A DNA stretch of 64,000 bases, from NCBI GenBank assembly GCA_027559495.1, contig JAMXSV010000031.1:1-64000 (forward strand), read 5' to 3'. Below are positions 1 to 12,164 of this stretch, piece by piece. Position numbers and translations under genes: made by a program. Position 1 is the first letter of the stretch; each line of letters begins with the position of its first letter. The stretch is from Aurifilum marmelostoma. Its lineage: Eukaryota > Ascomycota > Sordariomycetes > Diaporthales > Cryphonectriaceae. Under the pieces are notes generated by a model that ran no database searches, was not told the DNA's origin, and was given only the letters and a program-made list of their open reading frames with translations.

Positions 1-690
1 TTAAAGCTTTATTAGTATTAGTTAAATAGCCTTTTTCCTTAATCTTTAAGAAGAGGGGTTTAAGCAGATTAAATTTGCAATATTTAAGGAGAAGCTTTTT
101 TATAGCAAGCTTCTATAAGGGCTAGTTGCCCTAATAGAGATAATCTTCTTTACTAAGTTGCTTTAAGGCTAAGAAGCTTTTTTTTCTATTCTTAATATTA
201 GATATAATAGTTAATAAATAAGGAAGTTTTTTATAAGTAGTTAATATGCTTAGCTAAGCTATTTCCTTTAGCTATGCTTAGCTTTCTTTAAAAGGCTATT
301 AAATTAAAGCCTTTAAGTTTATAAATATACTATATTTGCATTCTAAATATATATTTCTAGTATTAATAGCCTTTTATTAATTAGATATAAAGAATATAGA
401 GTATAGCCTTAATAATAAGAATAATAAAGAGGAATTCTAATATCTATAGATATAGAAAAGATATATTAAGCGCTAAGCTTAAATAAGTAATAGAAGATAT
501 AATATAAATAGATTTTAAATAGCTAGGGCTAAAGATTATAATTATACTAATAATATATTATAAAAGAGTAATTATAAAGCTTAATTTTATTTATTTAGGC
601 TATTTAGAGATTAAAGAGAAGGTTTATTTATCTTTAAACGATTATAAAAAGGCCTTAATTAGTTAAGGAATAAATCCCTTAGTCTATGTG
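1..690. repeat. AT-rich, RIP-like degraded DNA
   Basis: This block is extremely A+T rich, full of TA-containing words (TTAA, TATA, TTTA), and has no open reading frame of useful length on either strand. Composition changes sharply to balanced sequence at about 690. In filamentous ascomycetes such islands are usually old repeats degraded by repeat-induced point mutation. No transposon domain can be read, so the parent element is unknown. It continues past the left edge of the window. Confidence 0.75.
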
Positions 691-2220
691 CATTAAATGC
701 CTTCTGATGCCCTTGTCGTTTAGAGAGGGCGACGATTGTGATGATCGTGAAGATCGTGCCTTATTCATCAACACATATGCATGTCACAGTATAATGATGC
801 ACTGATTGACCTGCAAGGTTATGACGAGCAATAGATGTGTCCTTGGTGCTGGCTGGCGGCATACTATGTCACAGTATATCCACATTGTGGTGTTTTTTTT
901 TTCTTTCTTTCTTTGTGTGTGTGTGTGTGTATGTATGTGATTTTCTTTGGTTTTTATGGAAGCCCTGGGATCCGTGTGTCTCTTTCGATATGCCGCTCCT
1001 TTCAAGGTGTGGAAGATAACACACGGTTATGATTATTTATACCCCTCTTGAAAGAATTGATTACTCCTAGGCTGACGATTAATCCCTTGGCTGTCGAATG
1101 TGTACCCATCAGACCTTTGTTCTGAGGTAATTAACACTAGGAAGAATGAGAAATTCATGGGTGATAATTGAACACGAAACCATGATTAATTCCCAGACCG
1201 CCCATCCGTCATCACAATATGGACAGTAATTAATAAGTATTTAGGTGTTGTGTCTTTGTGTGAGGGCGTTCCATTAATTACCAGATAGACTTGGGGGGGA
1301 CCTGTGGTCCAAGAGAATCGAGTGCAATCCGGCGAGATGCAGTCTTCCGTCGGTCATCATTTGCTGCTGGTCTGAACGGCTTCTGCAAATAAGCGCCGTC
1401 AGTCGGAAGGTCCAAGTGGGCAACGCAAATGCTTTGAGATGCGAGTAAGGAAATAGCGACTTGATCGCGACCACCACATGCACATGCCACCCCGGGCCTG
1501 TATCTTTAGCCTTGTCGCATTTTACATCATCATCTAGCCTTGCTGGGCATCGTCACCATTATAGTGACCTTTCGAGTGTCTTCTGACAAGACCGCACCCT
1601 CTTGGCCGGTTCCAGCGCTAAAGGTGACGCTACATCTGTCCTTCCACAAATCTAAGCATCATCAAGAAGATGCCATCAGCAGCTTTGCCCGGACCTATCG
1701 CTCGGCCATCATCGACAAGCTTCTGCCGCGATAAAGCTGCTGGCAAGAGGCGTCGCTGAGCAATGTCCCTTATCGGGTTGAGAGACATGATTACGTGCGT
1801 TTCGTCTTGCCGCGAGGACATATCGTCCCCAGAAGACTGGGAAAGAGCTGCAGAACGGACCTTGCAGCTCGGCGAGTGGCCACTAGAACCAAGTGAGATA
1901 TCGGAAGGTGGATAAAAGCTGACTGGACAAGGTCTGCTCTGTCTCGACCCACCGGCCGTTGTGAGAGAATAACGCTGTACCACAACCTTTCCGTCGACTC
2001 GGCCGATGAGATGCTAGTCGAGAGGGGGGATGACCACGTCAATGAGATCCGGCCCAGACTTCTCCGATGGCCTCCTCACAAGGAGCAGTTGGTGGTGCAG
2101 ATCAAGGCTTGTCAGCTGAACATTCGACGTGGCTTCTCTATATAATACCAATACGACTGCAATAGGTCTCTGCTGGGATGAAATCTTGTTCACTGTCATG
2201 TAAAAGGAGATACAGAGACA
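691..2220. other. Intergenic; upstream of RTA1-type gene
   Basis: No convincing coding region is seen on either strand. The short open frames here lack ATG starts, family motifs or splice-consistent partners. A TTTTTTTTTTCTTTC / GTGTGT low-complexity stretch sits at about 891-940. The right part presumably holds the promoter of the membrane-protein gene that starts at 2221. Confidence 0.5.
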
Positions 2221-3500
2221 ATGGATCGCATAGAAGAGCTCAATACATACCTGGCGTCAACCGGACAGCAGAACTTCGACTTTTTCGGCCCCGATGCCAA
2301 CTGCACTCTCGAACTTTGCTCGCCCAGATGGAGCGTCTATGGCTACAGGCCGTCCCTGAGCGCCAACCTGGCCCTGCTGCTCATCTTCTTTGCCGCCCTG
2401 GTCGCTCACGTCCTGCTTGGCCTGAGGTGGAGGACATGGTCCTTTATGGCGTGCATGATCTCCGGCTGCCTGGACGAGATGCTCGGGTACGCCGCTCGGG
2501 TGTGGATGTTTTCTGACCTGTGGAACTTTGACGCTTTTATGATCCAAGTCGGTGAGCTTTCGCCATCAGTGAAGAGTGGTCCCCTTCGAGTAGTTTCCTG
2601 GCATGTCTTCTGACAGATGAGCCCAAAGTTTGCATCACGACGGCACCAGTGTTCTACTGTGCCGGGATTTACATGGTCCTCGCACATACGTACGTCTCTT
2701 CACACTATCCCTCCTTGCACCTTTCTAGCCAGCTGATCGTTATCCAACAGGATGTCCACCTTTGCCCCGGCCCTGTCCCGCTGCCGCCCCTCGCTCCTGT
2801 ACTGGTTCTTCATCCCGTGCGATCTCGTCTCCCTCATCCTCCAAGGCGTCGGCGGGGCTCTGTCCGCCATGTCCGCCGGTATAAGCCAGACGGGCGTCAA
2901 CATTGCCCTCGCCGGGCTCGCTGTCCAGGTCGCAACCCTGGTCCTCTTCGCCGCCATTTTCGCCGACTTTGTCTGGCGATACCACAAATCCGGGCTTGCG
3001 GGGAGCCACCACCAACACCATCACGACGGTTTCCGTAGAGAAGAAGAAGAAGGAGGAGGAGGAGAAGCGGGGGGGGAAAGCGAAGGCCAGGACCATAATG
3101 AGGATGAGCTTCGCACAGCGGTTGGGGGTGTTTTATATGTTCGAGGGACTGGCGGTCCTCATGATTCTTGCTCGGTGTGCATTCAGGGTTGGGGAGTTGA
3201 GTGATGGGTATGGAGGGCCCTTGGTGAAGAGAGAGGACCTGTTCATTGGGCTTGAAGGGGTGTAAGTTTCCTAGCTTTGATGCCGACACGGTGTTGTCCC
3301 TACTTCTTCTGGCTTCCCGCCCCGCCCCCTTTGCTACCTCCTACTACTTCCTCGTCCTTCTCATCTCTCATACATCGGCTGACCAAACGTTTTGTCCTAG
3401 TCTTATTGTTGTCGCCATATTCGCTCTCTGTGTAGGCCATCCTGGGCTGATCTTCAATGAGTCCTCGTCGAGGAAGAACTCGACAGAACCTGTTAAGTAG
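2221..3500 (+). CDS. RTA1-type seven-helix membrane protein
   Basis: Fungal RTA1 family (RTA1, RSB1, lipid-translocating exporter-like), multipass membrane proteins linked to sterol or sphingoid-base stress. Exons read as 2221-2551, 2617-2689, 2751 onward, a segment ending at 3261, and 3401-3500. An N-terminal extracellular Cys pair (CTLELC) precedes hydrophobic helices, with FMIQV, TTAPVFYCAGIYM, the GVGGALSAMSAGI helix and VGELSDGY typical of the family. The reading frame breaks in the cytoplasmic loop at about 3000-3118, a His-rich then Glu/Gly-rich stretch with an 8-G run at 3069-3076. It is restored either by a 148-nt intron at 2971-3118 (288 aa, weak GTCTGG donor) or by a one-base change in the G run (about 337 aa). 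The family call is firm; the loop structure is not. Confidence 0.8.
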
Positions 3501-4378
3501 TCTAGAGACCGGACCCGATAAGTAGATGGGGCGTCCGTTTCTTCCTCTCTCACACTCACGTACACACAAGAATGAAACAAGACAGGACAAGTTTAGCCAC
3601 GGGCTGGGGTGGGAAGAGAGATGGAATTACTTTATCTCTGGTCGGAGTTCTGTTAAGAAGAGGCATGAGCATGAAGGACAATATCACCCCCAAACTTAAT
3701 TAATCAAAAACACTCTCGGACTAGCAGAGTCACAATAGTTAATCTTGGTTGAGTACGTGGACTTCAAGTTGACACTGACGAGTTGGCCCCCTTCGCGGTG
3801 GTCCTGCCCAGGAGGGTAATCTGACTCTTTGTATCTGATGGCTGTTTGATTGCACATAATATCACAGTCGTCTCGCTATAGAAAAAGGAGGCTTGCATCC
3901 TCAACAAAAACAACAACAGGCCTTGGAACGCAAGTAGAAGGGAATGTAACGGAGAGAGTAGTGGGTCCGAGAACAGCTGACAGTAATCACACAATAGGCC
4001 ACTCGTGTGTCACGGCACAGCCGCGCACGACCCCGTCAGATCCAAGGCAGATTCAAGGTGACTTTTTCTTGTCCTGGGGATTTCCAGCGAAAACTAGGTC
4101 GAGTAGCTCTGTCTTGATAGTAGCGATACAAATGAGCCCCGGTGTCTCTATTCTAGGCATCTTTGGTGGTAATATCTCTGTCTATCGACCAATCTGTTGG
4201 CCGTGAAGATAGTTCAGAGACAAGACATGACAGACAAACATGTAAAACACAAACAGCGACGGGCCCGTCGCTTCAGAGTTTCGGAATTCATAAAAATTCT
4301 TTTTGAAAGCCCACAACTCCCGAACCAACTCCACCAACAAAAAAAGTACACTGCAGAAAACACCTCCCGACACATATC
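3501..4378. other. Convergent intergenic, no gene seen
   Basis: Sequence between the RTA1-type stop and the stop of the DDT-type gene on the other strand. It probably holds both 3' untranslated regions. I see no ORF with family features, and no RNA gene. Confidence 0.5.
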
Positions 4379-6690
4379 TTATTCTCGATCAGCCGACGCC
4401 ACGACCCGGGGAAGGTGCTGGGCCTTCTCGGGACTGCCCCGAAAGGCGAGAGCTGGTGAGACAGCCATGCCGCCGCCCATTGGGGTGGATGGTGCCTGAG
4501 CCGATGTGGTCGCCTTCTCTAGTAGACTCGGGGTAGAAGAAGGCTCAGGCTTCGACTCAGTGTTGAAGCTTTCATTCACTTGGGACTGTGCGGCACCCGA
4601 AGTACCGTTCATAACCGCGACGGAAGGTGTGGTCGTCGTCGGCAGGGTGGCAGCCTCAGATGAGGTGGAAGGAATGTTGGAGGGTGCATTAGGTGGCATC
4701 GCAGACGAGGTCGAAACGGACATGACAGACGGGTGGCTTGTAGGATTCGAAGTAGGATCGGCCTGTGAAGGGCCATCAGCTTTCACAGTTGCCCCAGGCA
4801 GTGGCTTGAGTGGCATGACATTGACGACGTCCTCGGTCCGCCGCGGTTCGTAGTTGGGATAATCGCTGGGACTGTCCTCAGACTGCTCGCCGGCTGCTGA
4901 AGGTGACGAGACCATGTTCGACGGCGTAGAGGCAGATGGGGTGTCCTCGTCCTGGAAGAGACGCCTGACCTTGCCGTTCCTGTCGAACTTGACCTTGATC
5001 GGGAGCTTGACCACGTGGCTGTCATTGGACTGGGGGCTGTCGGCTGCAATCTCGTTATCTTCCTCGTCCATATCATCATTTTCGAATTCCTCTTCGTCGT
5101 CCGTCTCGTCCTGGGGAACATGATCTTCTTCCTCGTCATCGCCGAGGTCAGGTTCCGACTCGTCCTCCTCGTCATCAGAGACGTAGTCCCGCCGTCTCTT
5201 GCGAGGATGTGCCCAGCTGTTCGCGCCGTTATGTGTGGCAGCGGATCGACGAGGCCGGCCGGTTGGCCCCAGCTCCGGTGGCTCGCTCATCTCGGTGTCT
5301 GCAGCATCACCCTGCACGCTAGGAGCACCGCTGACACCACCGTTGCTCAGGGCATCGGCATTGGCATTGAGCCGTGCTGGCGGGCGGGATTGCCGACCAC
5401 TGGCCGTCACAACAGGGCCTGCATCGACCGGGCTATGATTTCTAGTGTTTCTTGTCGACCTTCTGTTGGTCGAATCGGTCTGGAAGTCCTCCTCGTCCGA
5501 GAAAGTGTATTTGACCCGTTTGCCGCGCGTGCGTCCCTCGTAAATGGAGAATCCGGGCTCAGGGCGACGGAATCGTTCCTTCTGTTGTCGTCTGTACTCG
5601 CGCCGCTTCCGCTTCTCCTCTTTCTCCTCAAAGTTTGCGATGTTCTTCAGTATATTGCTGCTGAGCTTGCGGGCATTGGGACCCCCATCAACCGTGGCGA
5701 GCTTCTCTGCTAGAGCCTTGACCTCGTCAATGCTGCCCGCCACGCTCATCCATTGTCTGTTGTAGAGAGCGGCGGGGTTCGACTCGCGGTAGACTCTGAA
5801 AGAGCAGCTGTCGTCGCCCTCGATGAGGTAGTACCGGCGCTTGTCGCTGTCGACGCCCCACGGCTGGACCGACAGTGGCTGGTTGAGGTCGTCGTTCGCG
5901 CGCTTGCCTGTATAGCTCGAGTTGATCAGGGCTTTGATCGCGTCAGAGTGGCCAAGGGCCCAGACGGTGAGGGTCTTCAGCAGGTCGAGTCGTTTCTCGG
6001 GTGTGATCGTGTGAAATGTGCCGCCCTGAAGGGGGTTTTCGGTCCAGTGCCGTGGCCACTGCGTCTTGAATGTCGCGCCTGAAACGGCATCTTCGCCTAA
6101 AGCCTTATTGTAGTGTCCAATCCTGTTTTTTTTTTTTTTTTTTCAATTGTAAGCTTTGCGCGTCTGCAGTGCGAGGCGAACAGGTCGCGACTAACTTGAT
6201 GTCCTGCTTTCTGTTGAGGAGCAGCCCGAGGACCACGCAGAGGAAGTGTTCGACTCTCTCGGCGGGAGGCTCCTGCTTTATGTCTTCTTCGAGCTCAAGA
6301 GGACCGAAATGCGCCAGCGATCTAGGCATTACGCTGTCGAATCGCTTGCGAAACATGACAATGAACTATCAAGGGTCAGCCCAAGGCTGCACACGCGCGG
6401 GCCGGCGCGCCCCTCGCGAAAATAGCAAGAAAACCGCGATTTAGACGCGACTTTCGACTCACAGCTATATCTTCTTTATCTGCAAAGACAGGTTCGTGAG
6501 GAGGAGATGGCTCTCGCTTGCGCGGGGGAGGCGTTTTCCTGGACGCGGCAACATCTTCGGGTTTGGACTTGGTTAGGTACTTGAGGATACCTTGCTTGTC
6601 AGCCTTGACCTCGACCTCGTCATCGATGTCTACAGGAGGGGGAGACAATGAAGAGAGCGAAGATAAATCGGACGAGTCGTCATCAGCCAT
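4379..6690 (-). CDS. DDT/WHIM1-type chromatin-associated protein
   Basis: Exons (minus strand) 6463-6690, 6196-6365 and 4379-6122 give 713 aa. The junctions give continuous homology: KEDIA joins FIVMFRKRF, and QDIK joins IGHYNKAL. Residues about 72-135 form a DDT-like helical domain (LAHFGPL, VEHFLCVVLGLLL). Residues about 195-265 form a WHIM1-like module (DLNQPLSVQPWG, RRYYLIEGDD, FRVYRES) as in ISWI-associated subunits of the RSF1/CECR2 sort. A charged helix (EEKEEKRKRREYRRQQKERF) follows, then a long acidic, Ser/Pro/Thr-rich disordered tail with basic nuclear-targeting-like patches (PRKRRRDY). The N-terminus is Ser/Asp rich. The inferred role is binding partner of a chromatin-remodelling ATPase in the nucleus. 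The second intron carries an 18-T tract just inside its acceptor. The exact complex cannot be read from sequence. Confidence 0.82.
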
Positions 6691-8390
6691 TGTTGGGCGT
6701 GCTGCGTAGCGTTGTTTGGACAGACCCTGGGAAGTTTATTGTTGTGTGGTCGAAGTTTCGAAGGATGGTTAGATGAAGGTGGGTGTGGGAATGACGGCAC
6801 CGTCTCCTCGCGTCTGATTTTGGGGCGGCACTGGATACTGGATCTAAGGACCACCGCACCGTCCGTCTACTTAGCAGATCACTGATATGATAGGCGGGCC
6901 GGAGAAACCCATCCGGAAACACGGTCAAGACTTTGTCTCTCTGCATGGCTATTTCCATCACACGATCTGACCTGCCTCACTACACTGGTCGTCTGTCTGT
7001 TGCTGCGCTGTCTACCTATCTTATTGCCTTGCCCCTCATCTGCCGTCCTCTTGCCCACCATCCACCCTGGTGTGCATGAGACCAAAGGGCCTCCCTGACC
7101 AGCCTGATCCCATCTCGTCCCCCCAACACCTACATCCACACACGACACAATCACACCCCAAGAACCCCCTTTCTCCTCGCCACAACGAACAAATTGCTGA
7201 CTCGAGATGAGTAGTGACGTTCTGAGCATATGAACCTTTGTTCTAAACGTGGGGTCCGTCGCGTAATGACTGAATCAGGCATGGCCTCTCGCACAACTTG
7301 CCACCCAACGCAGGAAACCACCCCCTGAGACCAGCAGTACCCTCCGTAGCTCACCCAATGATGCTTTTTTCCAAGCTGCCTCGCCTGCCACGATAGTCTG
7401 GTTCAGCGTGCAGACCAGCTTCGCACTTGTCAACAGCTGGGAATGCTTGCAGCTGCAGCCGCAGTATCGCACTGATCACAACACCGCGCCCAGCGCGGCC
7501 AGAGCAAAGATCTTACACTTGTAAAACCTTCTTAATGGCGAGTCTGATGGTTGAGAAGACCACATATGTGCCTCAGGTATCCTTTGGCAGAGTTGCAGCG
7601 CGGTCAAGTCTAGGGCGGGTTGTCTTGCAAGCGTGCCTTTCACCCTGCAGCGCCAGGTTTGGAACTTTCCGGCTCACCCGATCCACAACCACGCTCTCCA
7701 CCCCCAGGCAAAAACATCACCACTGAGGCAATTCGATGCGATTTTCATGATTTCCGATGCGAAAAGCTCTAGAATGGCGATGCATCGCACAAATGTCACA
7801 AAACGCGCGCAGAAGCCCGCCACGAGCGTCAGAAGTGATGCCAAACCTGTCCGCAGAGTTAGTAAAAATCTACCAGTGATGATCTGGTGGGGTTCTGGAT
7901 ACCTTTTGAGGGTGCAATGCACTGGGGATCCAGTTGAGGGTGAATGAAAGAGATGCATGGGCGTTGGTAACGCTGGAAAGTGACGAGATGGACCTTGCCG
8001 CTAGCGCCTGGGGCAAATGGCACCCACGACCCGCTTTGCTTACATAATGACCAGACTGACCAATCGAAATCGACGCACAGAATCTGTTCAAGCCTACCCA
8101 TTGAACCTCAAAATTTCGCTCCTGCAAACCACAAACTTCAGTGTCAACCAGCACGACCATCCCCATCTGTACGTCCACCCTGCATTCGCTCGGACCGAAA
8201 CCTGCTGCTGCGCATCTGGGAAGTTTGAAAACACAACTGTGATTCCAGACTTTTTCTTCGAGCGAAGCAAACGGTGGTCCCTCCTCACCTTTTGCGTCTA
8301 CCTGCCACGGCGCAAGACGCTCAAATCCAACTAACTAACCATTTTCTTCACCACACAACAGATTCCTGACGCCTCGAGCCAACCGTCAAG
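6691..8390. promoter_or_regulatory. Divergent promoter region (DDT gene / uL2)
   Basis: 1.7 kb between two divergent ATGs. No coding region is supported. It must hold the promoters of the chromatin-protein gene (left) and the ribosomal protein gene (right). The last 150 bases before 8391 are C/A- and pyrimidine-rich, usual for a highly expressed fungal ribosomal-protein leader. No specific operator was identified. Confidence 0.55.
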
Positions 8391-9379
8391 ATGGGTCGCG
8401 TCATCCGCAACCAGCGTAAGGGTCGCTCAAGCATATTCCACGCCATCACTCGTCTGAACAAGGCCCCCGCCAAGTTCAGATCTCTCGACTACGCCGAGCG
8501 ACATGGCTACGTCCGCGGTGTTGTGAAGCAGATTGTTCACGATGCCGGTCGTGGCGCCCCCCTTGCCAAGGTCGTCTTCCGTGACCCCTACCGCTTCAAG
8601 CACCACACCGAGACCTTCATCGCCAACGAGGGCATGTACACTGGCCAGTTCATCTACGCCGGCAAGAACGCTGCCCTGACCGTCGGCAACGTGCTGCCCC
8701 TGGGTGCCATGCCCGAGGGTACCGTTGTCTCCAACGTTGAGGAGAAGATTGGTGACCGTGGCACTCTGGGCCGTACCTCTGGCAACTACATCACCATTGT
8801 CGGCCACAACCCCGATGAGGGCAAGACCCGTATCAAGCTGCCTTCTGGTGCCAAGAAGGTTGTCCACAGCGCCTCCCGTGGCATGATCGGCATCGTCGCT
8901 GGCGGTGGCCGAACGGACAAGCCCATGCTGAGTACGTGGAAAGAATTCCGATGGATGCGGTGGAAAGGGAGTTGGGAGTACGCAGGAGGCTGAAAATTGC
9001 AATGACGCCCGAATGCTGCTGCCCTCCCACTCACACACACGCTGAGAGAAGATAATCTCAAGGGAATCTCGCGCTGACAGAGTGAAAAACAAACAGAGGC
9101 CTCGCGTGCCAAGCACAAGTTCGCTGTCAAGCGCAACTGCTGGCCCAAGACTCGTGGTGTTGCCATGAACCCCGTCGATCACCCTCACGGTGGTGTAAGT
9201 GTTGAAGACGACTCCGCAGGCTACGATACAGCGCTGACACACTACTTGTACAGGGTAACCACCAGCACATTGGTAAAGCCTCCACCATCAACCGTTATGC
9301 CGTGTCGGGTCAGAAGGCGGGTCTCATCGCTGCCAGACGGACTGGTCTGCTGCGTGGTACTCAGAAGACGAAGGACTAA
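8391..9379 (+). CDS. rpl2: Large-subunit ribosomal protein uL2 (L2/L8)
   Basis: Exons 8391-8931, 9097-9194 and 9254-9379 encode 254 aa, exactly the usual eukaryotic uL2 length. The start [25 protein letters not shown], the [11 protein letters not shown] region, [25 protein letters not shown] (intron 2 falls inside this motif, between two glycines) and the C-terminal RRTGLLRGT are diagnostic. uL2 sits next to the peptidyl-transferase centre of the 60S subunit; the His in the HPHGG loop is part of the universally conserved segment. Codon use is strongly biased to C-ending codons, fitting high expression. Both introns have GTACGT/GTAAGT donors and CAG acceptors. No snoRNA box pair was recognised in the introns. 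Confidence 0.98.
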
Positions 9380-9962
9380 GGGCTTCAACGGCTGCTGTTT
9401 TCTGTGGGGTTTTGGGTTCATCGGATTGCTTTGATCATTGGTCTCGCGTTCTGGCACAGAGAAAGGGCGATATGACGAAAATCGTCGCTCTATGGGTAGT
9501 ACCTCCGGCATTCGTGGAATATAAAAAAAAAGGGATTTTACGAAACCAAAGACATTTCGTCCGGCAACCATAGTCTCTTTTTTTCTGGGGATGATATTGA
9601 GAGCGTGACAAGATGTGTAGTGCTGGCGAGATGGGAGCTGGTGAGAAGGCAGGCTTCTGAGCATACTCAGGCGATCTGCTGTCTGCGCCTGGCTCCGACC
9701 TGTTATGAGCTCAGAGTGGAATCATATGACCAGGACCCTTCTGTAGTGATCACCCTATTTACACCTGGCCCGCCCCAGACTTTTTACTCCATGTGATGCA
9801 GCCGCTATGAAAGAACAAACAAGCACCCCGTCTTCGATGTTCAATTGATGATACTTTAACGCACTTTTCTGTGTTTCCTGTCCAGACTAAAAGAGGAGAG
9901 TGATCAGAAATCCCCCGATTGACGACGATTCGGCGACTTTGATTGATTTTTGACCTGACAGC
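9380..9962. other. Intergenic between uL2 and adenosine kinase
   Basis: Contains the uL2 3' untranslated region and the promoter of the next gene. No ORF with an ATG and recognisable features was seen. Confidence 0.5.
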
Positions 9963-11633
9963 ATGCTTTCGCGGGGACTGTACCGATTCGCCTCTGTAGA
10001 AACCAGGGGTCTGATCTCACCCCACTATGTCTCCGGTCGTCCCTCCAGGCTCTTCTACTGCGACCCCGCCATCCTCATCCCTTCAGCAGCACAGAAGTTC
10101 AGACCTTTCCACTCTACACCTCTCCAACCAAGCCGATTGAGCAAGATGGCCGCGTCCAAAGAGTACTCCCTCCTGTGCCTGGAGAACCCTCTCCTTGGTG
10201 AGTACTTCTGAGCGTCTTCATGGGGCAAGCTCTACGCGGGCAAGATTGCCAGTGTCCAGACTGCCCCTCGTCCCCCCCCCTCCTTCCCTCTCCCCTGCCT
10301 TGGAGCTTCTACCGACGATAGTTGCGCATCCTTGACTGACGGCTCGCCTCTGTACCCTCTTTCGCTATGACCAGACATCCAGGCCGTCGGCAACGATGAG
10401 CTCCTCGCCAAGTACGGCCTCAAGGCCAACGACGCGATTCTCGCCGAGGACAAGCACAAGCCGCTGTACGAGGAGCTGCTCAACAACTACGAGGCCAAGC
10501 TGATCGCAGGCGGCGCCGCGCAAAACACGGCCCGCGGCGCGCAGTACCTGCTGCCCGACAACAGCGTCGTCTATCTGGGCGGTGTCGGCGACGACAAGTA
10601 CGCCGCCATCCTGCACGATGCCGTCAAGAAGGCCGGCCTGCGCGTCGAGTACCGCGTCGAGCCCTCCCAGCCCACCGGCCGCTGCGGTGTTGTCATCACT
10701 GGCCACAACAGGAGCATGTGCACCGATCTGGGCGCTGCCAACCACTACGGTCTGGACCACCTGAAGAAGCCCGAGATCTGGAGCCTCGTTGAGAACGCTG
10801 AGGTGTACTACATCGGCGGATACCACTTTACAGGTAAGCCTTCCTCAACCCTTCCTTTCCCTGCAGGTGACGGCCAGACAGCTAATGCCGCCCTGTCCTT
10901 ACGATTGACTATAGTCTGCCCCCCCGCGATCATGGAGCTCGCCAAGGAGGCCGCCGCCAAGAACAAGACCTTTGTGCTCTCGCTCTCTGCACCCTTCATC
11001 GCCCAATTCTTCAAGGAGCCCCTCGACGCCAGCGCCCCTTACTGGGACTACATTATCGGCAACGAGACCGAGGCCGAGACCTGGGCCGAGGCGCAGGGCC
11101 ACGCCACCAAGGACCTCAAGGAGATTGCCAAGCTCATGGCCAACCTGCCCAAGGAGAACAAGCAGCGCAAGCGTGTCGCCATCATCACACACGGCACCGA
11201 GCCCACCCTTGTCGCCGTCCAGGGCGACGACGCCGTCAAGGAGTACCCCGTACACCCTATCGACAAGGCCCTGATCAACGATACCAATGGGGCCGGTGAC
11301 GCCTTTGCTGGTGGTCTCTGCGCTGGTATCGTGCAGGGCAAGAGCCTCGAGGAGTCTATCCACATGGGCCAGTGGCTGGCTAAGCTCAGCATCCAGGAGC
11401 TGGGTCCTTCGTAAGTGCATTCCTTTTTATTAACATTCGAATATCTCTCATATAACAGAACTAGCCATGCTATGGGGAGAGCGCAGAAATGCACAACTTC
11501 GCACAGTAACTTGTCGTGATTTTTCCATTTTATCGTTCCTTCACCACAATCTTCGCCGCCACGCGCAGGACTGACATCAAGCAACCACAGATTCCCCTTC
11601 CCCAAGAAGGCCTACGAAGCAGGCTCGCACTGA
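9963..11633 (+). CDS. ADO1: Adenosine kinase (PfkB family)
   Basis: Phosphorylates adenosine to AMP, keeping methylation reactions free of adenosine. Core exons are 10146-10197, 10375-10833, 10915-11410 and 11591-11633, giving 349 aa from ATG 10146 (MAASKEYS), the normal length. Motifs: LENPLLDIQ, the GGAAQNTARGAQ substrate loop, YIGGYHFT, and near residue 294 the PfkB signature DTNGAGDAFAGG with its catalytic Asp. The first exon is open upstream to an ATG at 9963, adding 61 residues rich in Arg, Ser and aromatics and lacking acids near the start. It contains the segment FRPFHSTPL, resembling a fungal mitochondrial cleavage region. The entry is drawn from 9963; the cytosolic form would start at 10146. 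Which start is used is unknown. Confidence 0.95.
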
Positions 11634-12164
11634 GTTGTGCATGACTCGTTTGTATTCAAATTCCCTAGAGAGAGATAGAGGCTCCGAATTGAGGACAGGC
11701 GTCCAGTGCTTTTCAAAGTGAGGGTAAAAAAGCTCATGGTTTCAACAACGGGTAATTTTGCATGCGCCGGGAAAAGCGAGACAGTCCGCTTGATCTCAGA
11801 ATTCAACTTGATGATTCCCCAATCTGACAGGTCGACATGACCTGTAGATAGCGAGCTCCGTCGTTTCCAGACAGAAAGAATCGAAGTACCCCGAAGGGGA
11901 AAGCTCCTCCATTTGCATCGAACTCAAGAAAACAGTAGAGAGACTTCTGCAGTCACGCAATGATTAGTGCTTCACGGCCCAATTACCTCGAGATCAGCAG
12001 GGATCTCCGTGGCTTTTCAGTTTCCGCAACCAGACTGGATTTCCAGTGATGGGACACCGCATCATCGTCGGCATCTTTGGGCTAGACCGAGGCAGTAGGC
12101 CAGACCCAACAAAAAAAAAGTATCCATGCATATTGGTGGTCTCGCAATTGTTGATATTGTCGCA
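11634..12164. other. Convergent 3' regions, no gene seen
   Basis: Sequence between the stops of adenosine kinase (+) and the SMG7-like gene (-). Presumably two 3' untranslated regions with terminators. No coding or RNA gene is supported. Confidence 0.5.

Noticed and set aside
8427..9242. 271-codon minus-strand frame
   Set aside because: Antisense shadow of the uL2 gene caused by its strong codon bias.
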